Shown here: piece by piece, positions 33,116-43,265 of the stretch
Position numbering within the stretch: position 1 is the first letter of the stretch
Layout of the letters: each line of letters begins with the position of its first letter
Source of the DNA: Polytrichum commune
Lineage: Eukaryota; Streptophyta; Polytrichopsida; Polytrichales; Polytrichaceae
Length of the DNA: 64,000 nt
Assembly (NCBI GenBank): GCA_950295325.1
Contig: OX485808.1
Span: forward strand, 18,682,527 to 18,746,526
Direction: 5' to 3'
Notes under the pieces: generated by a model
Told to the model about the DNA's origin: nothing
The model's input: only the letters and a program-made list of their open reading frames with translations
Database searches by the model: none
Made by a program: the position numbers and the translations under genes

Positions 33116-34594
33116 AGGGGTAAATTAACTACCCCAAAAGCACAAAAACTTTTAGGTGAACTTCGCAAGAGCAAGGTGCTCAAAGAGGTTAAGTTGGTGG
33201 ACGGATTGTTCAAGTGCAAGCAAAGTTGGGTGTATGTGCCACAAGGCAAGTTGAGGCTATCGGTTTTGAAGGAGGAATTTGATAGTCCTATTGCCGGCCT
33301 TAGAGGAGAAAGAAAAAACCGCCATAGAATGGTGTCATGGAGGTACCATTGGCGGTGCATAAAGGAAGATATAGCCCACTTTGTGAAGGCTTGAATCAAA
33401 GTGCAAAGTGAACTGAGCCTCTTACCAAAAACAAGGCGGTTTCTTGCAACCGTTGCCTATCCCGTCGGCGCCATGGCATAGTATGTGCATGGACTTGATC
33501 ACAAGTTTGCCGGAGTCACATGGGTATGATGCCATCTTGTTGATGGTAGAGCGGTTTGCCAAGTTGGCACACATGGTGCCGATTGTGGGAACCGCCACCG
33601 CGTTGGAGACCGCATAGCCTTTTCTCAAAGGATGGTTGAGGCATCACGGGTTGCCACAAGTGATTGTGTGGGATCAAGATCCAAAGTTCACAAGTGCATT
33701 TTCAATGCATTTCTCTAAGGAGGTCGGAACGAAACTAAGGTTTAGCACGGCCTTGCATTCCCAAATGAATGGGAAAGCGGAGCATGTGAATGGAGTCTTG
33801 AAGCAATACTTGAGGAACTTGGTGGGGGCGGACCAAGGAGATTGGGCGGACTATGTGGGTCGAGCGGAGTGTAATTGCAATGTAGCCACGCACTTGGCTA
33901 CCAAGGGGTGGTCTTTCGTGTTGGCTTATGGAGTGGATGCGCTCCAACCTATTAACCTATCTCTCGAGGGGGCACATTCAACACTAGAGTTCAACCAAGA
34001 TGGTGAGGACTTGGCCAAGGATGGTAAACAAGTCTTGGAGATGACCAAGTTGTTGGTGGAGAAAGCCCGAAGGTGCTACGGAGTGCTAGTAAATGCCGGA
34101 AGACGCGAAGTGGAGTATGAGGTGGGCCAAAAGGTGTTGTTGAATGTGAATAATTTCACTTAGCCGGAAGGCCTCGCTCCAAAAGTTCATGTCCAAAATT
34201 GGAGCTTCGTTTTCCATTGTGGAACAAGTGTTCAAGGACATGTATAAGTTGGAATTACCGCCGGACATCAAAGTGCATCCGACATTTCATGTCTCATTAC
34301 GAAAGTCATTTTAGGACGACACCTTGTGGCCCGATCACAAGCAAGTGATTAGGCCACGTCCCGACCTTGTGGACGTCATTTGGAACATGAGGTAAGAGGG
34401 CATCCTCAAGTGTAGGAAGCCGAAGTGAAAATGAAAGAAAATGTACAAAGGAGTACTTGGTGAAATGGTGAGGATACCATGAGAAAGAAGCCGCTTGGGT
34501 GGCGGCAAGAGACATGATGAACGCCTAGGAATTGGTAAAGCACTTTGAAGAAACTAAGGCTAATGATTCCAATAAAATGAAGCGTAGGCATTGA
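33116..34594 (+). pseudogene. Element F integrase and chromodomain remnant
   Basis: Zinc region in 33080-33394, then a TGA plus an extra base. The first-Asp segment is followed by the family TAG after TALETA. The second-Asp segment 33636-34163 (175 codons) has the catalytic Glu region as KAEHVNGVLKQYLR. The C-terminal part has TAG in NNFT*PEG and in KSF*DD. The chromodomain has TGA after KEYLVKW and ends at 34592-34594. Confidence 0.88.
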
Positions 34595-35392
34595 TGAGGA
34601 CATCAATCTCCTTTAGTGGGGGAGAGACGCTAGTAGCACACTTAGCTTCGAGGCTAATTGCTCCACAACATGAACTTGTTCTTTGGCTTGAGGGAATAAA
34701 GTCCAAACTTTAGTGGTGCAAAGAAGAAAGTACGAGATGAGGTCCTAGTCTTGTACTTGTGCTTGGTTAGTGGAAGAGGGGGAATAGATATGCCAAACTA
34801 GGTTGGGTAAGCCGAGTAATTGGGGCCATGGCTAGGAGGGGCCTTGGATAAAACCAAAAAACTTCTTAGCCGTGGGCTTGTCCGGGCGGGGACAAGGTGA
34901 TGGCGCGTGCTCATAAAAGTGCTACCCGCGAGCTAACGAAAGTTGGCGCATGGGAGTCATGAACGCATGTCTCGAAAGAGCAAAGTGGGAACCGAGTCGG
35001 GCGGGACTTGGCATCACCCCCGTGCGATCGAGGCGTGGCTTAACAATGGAAAGCCATCTCGGAGTTGCAACCGAGACAACTTAGTGGAAGCGTTGAGGTC
35101 TCGCCTAGATGTGTCACGTTAGGCTAGTGGAGCCTAACGGGGGAGGCCCCAAAGGGGGGGCAACCCAAGTGAGTCCCAAAGTAGGTGGGTCTAGTATAGG
35201 TTAGGTCCTTGGATGAAAGATCCAAGGTCGCTAACGGACCACCTAGGAACGACACCTTTGGGACTATGCCAAATTTGAAGATGCATTGTGGGGGTCGCGC
35301 CCTAAGGTAAACACAATGCCGCACCATAGAGGATGGCAACTTGAGAATTGGTGTGCCGACTACGAGTATAGTCGATGAGGGCATCGACTCCG
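34595..35392 (+). other. 3' untranslated region of element F
   Basis: Same inverted-repeat-rich 3' region as in element D. The antisense ORF 35124-35591 (155 codons) overlaps it. Confidence 0.72.
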
Positions 35393-35407
35393 TTTGGTGG
35401 GGGTGAG
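35393..35407 (+). other. Polypurine tract of element F
   Basis: TTTGGTGGGGGTGAG before the 3' LTR. Confidence 0.88.
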
Positions 35408-36381
35408 TGTCGCGCACCTCTCCATGAGGAGTGCCCGAAACACCATGGGCACAAGGGGGACCCCGGAGTGACACCCGGGACTTGTGGCGCCGTTGGTGAG
35501 AGGGCCCAAGTGATCCTAGTGTGGGTGAGGGCCCCGGGCGTTGGGAACGCCTCCCACTCACGAAGATTAGGAGGCACAACGGTAAGGCCATGAGTTATGC
35601 GTAGCTCATGGCGTGGTGATTCTAGAAAGCTCAAGAACACCTCAATCGGAGGTGTGAGCTAGGAGTTATGGCCATTTGAGTGGGGCGCTGTCCCGGGACA
35701 GCGCCCTGGTACAGCAGTGCCTGGGAGTGATTCCCGGGACTGCCAAGGTTCAAACAAGCATAACTTCCTCAAGACTTGCTCAAATGGAGCAAGTGAGGAG
35801 TCCATTGGCATCTACGTGAAGCGTAGATGAAGATGGAGTGGTTGGTTGTTATGATCAGACATCATACAAGGAAGTTATGATGGTCTGAAGCTGCTGGGGG
35901 GGTTCTAGGCCCAGCAGCTAAAGGAAAATGTCCACTTGGCCCCAACTCTTGGTAGAGAGACAAGAGGTTGGTTGACGGTGGGGTAGGGGCCCCGCGTCAA
36001 GTTTGAGAGGCTTATATGGGTGAGGTGGTGTGGCCTCACCCACCCGAGGCCGAACGGCAAGGCCTCCATGGGCTTTGGCCTATTGTGAGGCCATAGTTGC
36101 CTAGTATGGTGCGGGTTGTTGTAGTGTTGCTCCGGCAACGCGATGATCAACATAGGATTGGACTTCCATGGATGGAAGTCCACATTGGGGAAATGGGTTA
36201 CCGATTAAAGGGGTGAGTCCCGAAAGCAAAGTAGGAGGGTTGGTTCCCTCCTATGAACTATTGGTCCGGGGTAAGAGGAGCTATCCATTAGCATGGCGGA
36301 ATGCGAAGGGTTAGCGCTCGTAAGCTTTGCTAGAAACGAAAATTGGCAAGATTGTTAAGGGACCTAGGAAGGGTTGCGACA
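35408..36381 (+). repeat. LTR L12: 3' LTR of element F
   Basis: 974 bp. It carries the T-A version of the covarying stem (CTTGCTC/GAGCAAG). Confidence 0.95.
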
Positions 36382-36964
36382 CATTTCTTTGGGACCAACT
36401 TTGGCTAAAGCCACTTGTGGTGATGCGCTGCCAAACTTTTCTTTGGGACCATCGGATTCAATGATCTTGCAAACTTGATGATCCCCACCATGTCCTCAAG
36501 AAGCCTTGGGGACTTAAACAAGGCATCCACCACCCGCTTTTAAAACCCCACCTAAAACGATGCATTTCTTAGAAAGCTCATCCGTTTTAGGTGTATCCTT
36601 CATTTGTGCGTTTGAATAACGCACATAGGCCTTAAGAGGTCCCGGGTGCCTCATTAGCACCAAGTTCATTTCAACATCCGAACCTTCGAAGCATCTCGAA
36701 TTGAAATTTCAATCCAACATTAATACCCTCCAAGGTTTTGGGTGCATTCGGTATTCTAGGCCCAATATACTATTTGAGGTTTGCGGGAGCCCTTTCAAAG
36801 GACACCTCCATTTTCCTCACCGAATCCACCCTCATGCCCACCATTACCATTAAAATCAATGGTATGGTCAAACTCCATTTGCACATGATCCTTGTCCCAA
36901 TTTGAGCCTCACAACCTTTTGGAAACCCGGGCTCACCATCATAACCCGCATTTTTGATACCCAT
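36382..36964 (-). pseudogene. Element G gag fragment
   Basis: Gag ATG at 36964 (MGIKNAGYDGEPGFPKGCEAQ). IGTRIMCKWSLTIPLILM is in frame, followed by decayed capsid-like sequence up to the F insertion. The Cys-rich array and protease are not in the window. Confidence 0.82.
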
Positions 36965-36993
36965 GTTTCCCTCAAAGTGCGAGCTCAAAACTT

Positions 36994-37013
36994 GGAACCC
37001 TGCTCTGATACCA
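36994..37013 (-). other. Primer-binding site of element G
   Basis: Minus strand TGGTATCAGAGCAGGGTTCC, 2 bp from the LTR. Confidence 0.92.
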
Positions 37014-37015
37014 AG

Positions 37016-37992
37016 TGTCGCAACCCTTGCTAGCCCCCCCCTTGACCATCTTGCCAATTTTCAATTCTAGCAAAGGTTACGAGTGGCTAACCCTTCGCAT
37101 ACCGCCATGCTAATGGATAGCTCCTCTAACCCCGGACCAATAGTTCATAGGAGGGAACCAACCCTCCTACTTTGCTTTCGGGACTCGCCCCTTAATAGGT
37201 AACCCATTTCCCCAATGTGGACTTCCATCCACGGAAGTCCAATCCTATGTTGATCATCGCGTTGCCGGAGCAACACTACAACAACCCGAACCATACTAGG
37301 CAACTATGGCCTCACAATAGGCCAAAGCCCATGGAGGCCTTGCCGTTCGGCCTCGGGTGGGTGAGGCCACACCACCTCACCCATATAAGCCTCTAGGACT
37401 TCACGCGGGGCCCCTACCCCACCGTCAACCAACCTCTTGTCTCTCTACCAAGAGTTGGGGCCAAGTGGACATTTTCCTTTAGCTGCTGGGCCTAGAACCC
37501 CCCCAGCAGCTTCAGACCATCATAACTTCCTTGTATGATGTCTGATCATAACAACCAACCACTCCATCTTCATCTACGCTTCACGTAGATGCCCATGGAC
37601 TCCTCACTTGCTCCATTTGAGCAAGTCTTGAGGAAGTTATGCCTGTTTGAACCTTGGCAGTCCCGGGAATCACTCCCAGGCACTGCTGTACCAGGGCGCT
37701 GTCCCGGGACAGCGCCCCACTCAAATGGCCATAACTCCTAGCTCACACCTCCGATTGAGGTGTTCTTGAGCTTTCTAGAATCACCACGCCATGAGCTACG
37801 CATAACTCATGGCCTTACGCTTGTGCCTCCTAATCTTCGTGGGTGGGAGGCGTTCCCAACGCCCGGGGCCCTCACCCACATTAGGATCACTTGGGCCCTT
37901 TCACCAACGGCGCCACAAGTCCCGGGTGTCACTCCGGGGTCCCCCTTGTGCCCATGGTGTTTCGGGCACTCCTCATGGAGAGGTGCGCGACA
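37016..37992 (-). repeat. LTR L13: 5' LTR of element G
   Basis: 977 bp, T-A version of the covarying stem (CTTGCTC/GAGCAAG). It abuts the gene fragment at 37993. Confidence 0.95.
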
Positions 37993-39084
37993 GTAGTTGT
38001 CCATCAAGCCCGTGTAGGTTGGAGTGGCAGTGTTTTTCCCATCCTGCACAATCCGTGCGATGCACTTCTTCTTAGTGATTGCTTGTTGAGCAAAGCACGC
38101 CTTGGCGGATGTCTTTTGTAGGCGTGCGATATGCCATTCAGAAGGGTTGCTTGCTGTCTCCTCAGCTGCAGTGACGTGGTAGCGATCAAGCTGCTGAGTA
38201 GGTTTGTGTGTTGGAAGATTTAGCTCCTCGTCATCGGTAGCTATAGGAGAATCCGGAACTACCACAGGTTGTGGAAAGTTGTTATTATTGCGCGCTGATC
38301 TGGTTTGGACGCGCAGTCTGGATATGCTGATCTTGTCAGGCCTGTGAGACTCAAGTTCAGAACCAAACGCGGTACCTGGTTTTCATTTAAGAGAAACAAA
38401 TACCTCTTCCCCTTCAAGGTGAGGAGTTCTGGTGCATCACTCGTCGGCGCCAGGCATATTCAAGAAGGCCTCGTGAAGCTGTTTCGAGTTTCCTGTTCGA
38501 GCCGCCGACCTTTGAGCACGTCTGAGCTTCAATTCCTCCTTTGATGGTCCAGTACCAGGGCGCTCTCCTTTGAGGAATTGGTAATATGCAACACACTGCA
38601 TGAAGGCACGCACGAAGTCATCCACTGTAGCCACAAACAAGTCGTTGCCCCGATCGCCCGATTGTTGTTTCCACTTGTTATGGATAGATTCTGCAAGGTT
38701 ACAAGATAGCATTTCAGCAAGTTCGTCCTCACTGAGGTCCTCCAATCAAATAATTGTCATAGATTAGCGTAATGGTGGGATACATGTGGAAGTAGTATGC
38801 ACAATGATGCATAGAAAATAGGTAGAAGAAAATAGCGGACTTACCAACTCCATAAATCCACCCCATTGGCGGTAACGGAAATGCCAGAAGGCAAGCCAAA
38901 GCTCCAGTCGAGGTAGGCCTTGTTCAGATGCAGCACCGGATGACATCCACCATGCTCGAATTGCAAGATACTTAGTCTCAGCCTCCGCCATGGACTTGGC
39001 ATTCTTGTACTGTTGGCAGAGTTTTTGATGTTGGGATTGGAGGTCTTGACGGATGTCGCCCTTGGTGTGCTTTTCCAGGGACTG
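37993..39084 (-). pseudogene. Fragment of a repetitive plant gene, unknown function, two exons
   Basis: Not part of the retroelement family. Exon a is 39084-38845 (AETKYLAIRAWWMSSGAASE ... FRYRQWGGFMEL), followed by a GT-AG intron 38844-38740 (GTAAGT donor, 105 bp). Exon b starts at 38739 (DLSEDELAEMLSCNLAESIH ... DDFVRAFMQCVAYYQFLKGE), and the splice keeps phase. A TGA after MPGADE is followed by further readable segments (PHLEGEEV; WHIARLQKTSAKACFAQQAI; TYTGLMDNY), so it is frame-broken. LTRs of G and H cut both ends. From memory it resembles transposase-like or multi-copy proteins of seed-free plants; I cannot confirm a family or function. Confidence 0.7.
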
Positions 39085-39842
39085 TGTCGCGCACCTCTCC
39101 ATGAGGAGTGCCCGAAACACCATGGGCACAAGGGGGACCCCGGAGTGACACCGCCCGGACAGCGCCCTGCTACAGCAGTGCCTGGGAGTGATTCCCGGGA
39201 CTGCCAAGGTTCAAACAGGCATAACTTCCTCAATACTTGCCCGAATGGGGCAAGTGAGGAGTCCATCGGCATCCACGTGAAGCGTAGATGAGGATGGAGT
39301 GGTTGGTTGTTATGATCAGACATCATACAAGGAAGTTATGATGGTCTGAAGCTGCTGGGGGGTTCTAGGCCCAGCAGCTAAAGGAAAATGTCCACTTGGC
39401 CCCAACTCTTGGTAGAGAGACAAGAGGTTGGTTGACGGTGGGGTAGGGGCCCCGCGTGAAGTCCTAGAGGCTTATATGGGTGAGGTGGTGTGGCCTCACC
39501 CACCCGAGGCCGAACGGCACGGCCTCCATGGGCATTGGCCCATTGTGAGGCCATAGTTGCCTAGTATGGTTCGGGTTGTTGTAGTGTTGCTCCGGCAATG
39601 CGATGATCAACATAGGATTGGACTTTCATGGATGGAAGTCCACATCGAAGAAATGGGTTACCGATTAAGGGGTGAGTCCCGAAAGTAAAGTAGGAGGGTT
39701 GGTTCCTTCCTATGAACTATAAGGTCCGGGGTAGGAGGAGCTAACCATTAGCATGGCGGAATGCGAATGGTTAGCGCTCGTAACCTTTGCTAGAATTGAA
39801 AATTGGCAAGATTGTCAAGGGGGGCTAGCAAGGGTTGCGACA
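39085..39842 (+). repeat. LTR L14: internally deleted LTR
   Basis: 758 bp from TGTCGCGCACC to GGGTTGCGACA. About 217 bp are missing at GTGACACC/GCCCGGACAGC, where the intact LTR has CCCGGG at both edges (microhomology). The left flank is the gene fragment (GACTG), but the right flank is more LTR sequence (TAGAG), so it has no matching target duplication. It is probably a fusion of H's own LTR start with an LTR inserted into it. Confidence 0.85.
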
Positions 39843-40219
39843 TAGAGGCTTATATGGGTGAGGTGGTGTGGCCTCACCCACCCGAGGCCGAACGGCACGG
39901 CCTCCATGGGCTTTGGCCCAATGTGAGGCCATAGTTGCCTAGTATGGTTCGGGTTGTTGTAGTGTTGCTCCGGCAACGCGATGATCAACATGGGATTGGA
40001 CTTCCATGGATGGAAGTCCACATCTAGGAATGGGTTACCGATTAAGGGGTGAGTCCCAAAAGCAAAGTAGGAGGGTTGGTTCCCTCCTATGAGCTATATG
40101 GTCCGGGGTAGGAGGAGCTATCCATTGGCATGGCGGAATGCGAATGGTTAGCGCTCGTAATCTTTGCTAGAATTGAAAATTGGCAAGATTGTCAAGGGGG
40201 GCTAGCAAGGGTTGCGACA
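39843..40219 (+). repeat. LTR L15: 3' part of the 5' LTR of element H
   Basis: Starts in mid-LTR at TAGAGGCTTATATGGG and ends GCGACA two bases before a PBS. Confidence 0.92.
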
Positions 40220-40221
40220 CG

Positions 40222-40241
40222 TGGTATCAGAGCAGGGTTCC
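40222..40241 (+). other. Primer-binding site of element H
   Basis: TGGTATCAGAGCAGGGTTCC, 2 bp after L15. Confidence 0.93.
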
Positions 40242-40270
40242 AATATTTGAGCTAGCACTTTGAGGTAGAC

Positions 40271-41476
40271 ATGGCTATCAAAAATGCGGGTTATGATGGT
40301 GACCCGGGGTTTCCAAAAGGTTGTGAGGCTCAAATTGGAACAAGGATCATGTGCAAGTGGATTTTGACCATACCATTGATTCTAATGACAATGGTGGGCA
40401 TGAGGGTGGATTCGGTGAGGAAAATGGAGGAGTGCTTTGAAAAGGCTCCCGCAAACCTCGAAAAATATTCGGGGGTTAGAATACCGAATGCACCCAAAAC
40501 CTTGGAGGGCATTAATGTTGGATTGAAATTCCAATTCGAAATGCTTAGAAGGTGGTGATGTTGAAATGAAGTTGGGGCACATGAGGCACGCGGGGTCTCT
40601 TAAGGCGTATATGTGCGAATTTCACACCCAAATGAATGGTACATCTAGGATGGACGAGCTTTCTAAGAAATGCATCGTTTTAGGTGGGTTTCAAAAGCGG
40701 GTGGTGAAAACCATGTTCAAGACCCCAAAGCATCTTGAGGACGTAGTGCGAATCATAAAGATTTGAAGAGCATTGAAGCCGATGTTCCTAAGAAGAAGTT
40801 GGACGGCACATCACCACAAAGTGGGTTTAGCCGAAAGAGGCCCCAAGGAAATGAGCGCAAGTAGTTTGGCCCATTATACCAAGGCAAATCATGCTAGCTC
40901 GTGCCGTGGACAAAATGTGAGAAGGTGGTTTGGTGGTACCAAGCTAGATCATATTTGTGCCACGGACGGAGTGTTAAAAGTTGGCCTTGCGGACCAAGCC
41001 AAACTCATGGTGTTGCCGAGGACCAAATGTTAGACGATGGCTTTGTGGCCAAGGCTAGTAGCCTTAAGCCAAGGCCAACTATTTTATATCTTGAGGCTCA
41101 AATGAATGGGACAAACGTCTAATGGGTTGATAAAGAGGCAAGCCATGCCTTCTTGAGCCCAAAATTCATAAGGGAGTTGGGGCTTGCCGATTGGTAGAGC
41201 GGGCAAGCCCACCAAGGTGCGGTTTGGTAAGGGCAAACCGCATGAGACAAAGGAGGCCGCGATGCATGTAACCTTTCAATGTGGGACATTGGATTTTTGT
41301 CAAAATTTCACACCATGTGAAATAGATGAAATGCATGTCATTGTGAAGGCCGCCTCCTTTGAAACTCACATGATAGATGTGAGGTGCATGCCGGTGTGCT
41401 TGCGGTGCATTATGATGTGTCATAATGGCAAAGAATTGAAGTTCAAATTGACAAGGACTCCTATGGTAGGAGGACC
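40271..41476 (+). pseudogene. Element H gag and protease remnant
   Basis: The longest gag start in the window: ATG 40271, 95 codons open (MAIKNAGYDGDPGFPKGCEA through TLEGINVGLKFQFEMLRRW). Then come the gag core in another frame (LSKKCIVLGGFQKRVVKTM, 40566-40766), three Cys-rich units, the DKE site, and the protease block 41184-41476 (KPTKVRFGKGKPHETKEAAM, CQNFTPCEIDEMHVI). Element I interrupts it at MVGGP. About 60 bp of protease end continue at 48542. Confidence 0.87.
40900..41036 (+). repeat. Cys-rich tandem array of element H, three units
   Basis: Three units (CGTGCCGTGGACAAAA, TGCCACGGACGGAG, TTGCCGAGGACCAA). The array is very similar to that of element C. Confidence 0.75.
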
Positions 41477-41601
41477 TGTCGCAACCCTTGCTAGTCCCCC
41501 TTGACCATCTTGCCAATTTTCGTTTCTAGCAAAGGTTACGAGCGCTAACCCTTCGCATTCCGCCATGCTAATGGATAGCTCCTCTTACCCCGGACCAATA
41601 G

Positions 41602-42420
41602 TTCATAGGAGGGAACCAACCCTCCTACTTTGCTTTCGGGACTCACCCCTTAATCGGTAACCCATTTCCCCAATGTGGACTTCCATCCATGGAAGTCCAA
41701 TCCTATGTTGATCATCGCGTTGCCGGAGCAACACTACAACAACCCGAACCATACTAGGCAACTATGGCCTCACAATGGGCCAATGCCCATGGAGGCCTTG
41801 CCGTTCGGCCTCGGGTGGGTGAGGCCACACCACCTCACCCATATAAGCCTCTAGGACTCTACACGGAGCCCCTACCCCACCGCCAACCAACCTCTTGTCT
41901 CTCTACCAAGAGTTGGGGCCAAGTGGACATTTTCCCTTAGCTGCTGGGCCTAGAACCCCCCCAGCAGCTTCAGACCATCATAACTTCCTTGTATGATGTC
42001 TGATCATAACAACCAACCACTCCATCCTCATCTACGCTTCACGTAGATGCCGATGGACTCCTCACTTGCCCCATTCGGGCAAGTCTTGAGGAAGTTATGC
42101 CTGTTTGAACCTTGGCAGTCCCGGGAATCACTCCCAGGCACTGCTGTACCAGGGCGCTGTCCCGGGACAGCGCCCCACTCAAATGGCCATAACTCCTAGC
42201 TCCCACCTCCGCTTGAGGTGATCTTGAGCATTCTAGAATCACCACGCCATGAGCTACGCATAGCTCATGGCCTTACCCTCATGCCTCCTAGTCTTTGTGG
42301 GTGGGGAGGCGTTCCCAACGCCCGGGGCCCTCACCCACACTAGGATCACTTGGGCCCTCTCACCAACGGCGCCACAAGTCCCGGGTGTCACTCCGGGGTC
42401 CCCCTTGTGCCCATGGTGTT
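41602..42420. other. Inverted-repeat carpet in LTR L16
   Basis: Perfect stems read in order: AGGAGGG/CCCTCCT 41607-41626; 11-bp arms 41676-41699; GTTGC/GCAAC 41719-41732; GGCCTC/GAGGCC 41766-41797 enclosing ATGGGC/GCCCAT 41775-41790; GAGGCC/GGCCTC 41792-41812; 9-bp arms 41816-41841; CTCTTG/CAAGAG 41892-41912; 10-bp arms 41939-41969; CATCATA/TATGATG 41976-41998; CATCTACG/CGTAGATG 42029-42049; 8-bp arms 42064-42084; a 24-bp perfect palindrome 42152-42175; CACCTC/GAGGTG 42204-42220; ATTCTAGAAT 42230-42239; 11-bp arms 42246-42271; GGCGTT/AACGCC 42308-42322 inside TGTGGGTG/CACCCACA 42296-42339; CACAAG/CTTGTG 42373-42419. Confidence 0.85.
42065..42083. other. Covarying hairpin in L16, C-G version
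   Basis: CTTGCCC-CATTC-GGGCAAG. This is the majority form of the stem that is CTTGCTC/GAGCAAG in L7, L12, L13, L18 and L19. Confidence 0.8.
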
Positions 42421-42451
42421 TCGGGCACTCCTCATGGAGAGGTGCGCGACA

Positions 42452-42466
42452 CTCACCCCCACCAAA
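42452..42466 (-). other. Polypurine tract of element I
   Basis: Minus strand TTTGGTGGGGGTGAG before the 3' LTR. Confidence 0.88.
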
Positions 42467-43265
42467 CGGAGTCGATGCCCTCATCGACTATACTCGTAGT
42501 CGGCACACCAATTCTCAAGTTGCCATCCTCTATGGTGCGGCATTGTGTTTACCTTAGGGCGCGACCCCCACAATGCATCTTCAAATTTGGCATAGTCCCA
42601 AAGGTGTCGTTCCTAGGTGGTCCGTTAGCGACCTTGGATCTCTCCTCCAAGGACCTAACCTACACTAGACCCACCTACTTTGGGACTCACTTGGGTTGCC
42701 CCTCCTTTGGGGCCTCCCCCGTTAGGCTCCACTAGCCTAACGTGACACATCTAGGCGAGACCTCAACGCTTCCACTAAGTTGTCTCGGTTGCAACTCCGA
42801 GATGGCTTTCCATTGTTAAGCCACGCCTCGATCGCACGGGGGTGATGCCAAGTCCCGCCCGACTCGGTTCCCACTTTGCTCTTTCGAGACATGGGTTCAT
42901 GACTCCCATGCGCCAACTCTCGTTAGCTCGCGGGTAGCACTTTTATGAGCACGCGCCATCACCTTGTCCCCGCCCGGACAAGCCCACAATTAAGAAGTTT
43001 CTTGGTTTTATCCAAGGCCCCTCCAAGCCATGGCCCCCAATTACTCGGCTTACCCAACCTAGTTTGGCATATCTATTCCCCCTCTTCCATTAACCAAGCA
43101 CAAGTACAAGACTAGGACCTCATCTCATACTTTTCTCTTTGCACCACTAAAGTTTGGACTTTATTCCCTCAAGCCAAAGAACAAGTTCATGTTGTGGAGC
43201 AATTAGCCTCGAAGCTAAGTGTGCTACTAGCGTCTCTCCCCCACTAAAGGAGATTGATGTCCTCA
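42467..43265 (-). other. 3' untranslated region of element I
   Basis: Non-coding in sense and hairpin-rich. The antisense ORF here starts late (42295-42735) because an extra G in the LTR shifts its frame. Confidence 0.72.

Larger units (their letters stand above)
32630..36381 (+). mobile_element. Element F: 3' half of a Ty3/gypsy element
   Basis: Plus-strand RNase H end, integrase, chromodomain, 3' UTR, PPT and 3' LTR (35408-36381). The gag-protease fragment 20484-21158 is its likely upstream part, separated by D and E. The LTR ends against antisense gag of element G (CATTT at 36382), so F was inserted in G; the other boundary lies left of the window. Confidence 0.88.
36382..37992 (-). mobile_element. 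Element G: 5' end of a Ty3/gypsy element
   Basis: Minus strand: 5' LTR 37016-37992, PBS and early gag, cut at 36381 by element F. The rest lies left of the window beyond F. The outer LTR flank (GTAGT at 37993) is non-element sequence, making G one of the oldest insertions here. Confidence 0.9.
41477..42451 (-). repeat. LTR L16: 3' LTR of element I
   Basis: 975 bp with TGTCGC/GCGACA ends; PPT on its outer side at 42452. Used here as the reference for the hairpin map. Confidence 0.96.

Noticed and set aside
42152-42175. Perfect GC palindromes as bacterial-type terminators
   Set aside because: No U-tract, inside a plant LTR and repeated in most copies; no basis for a terminator call.
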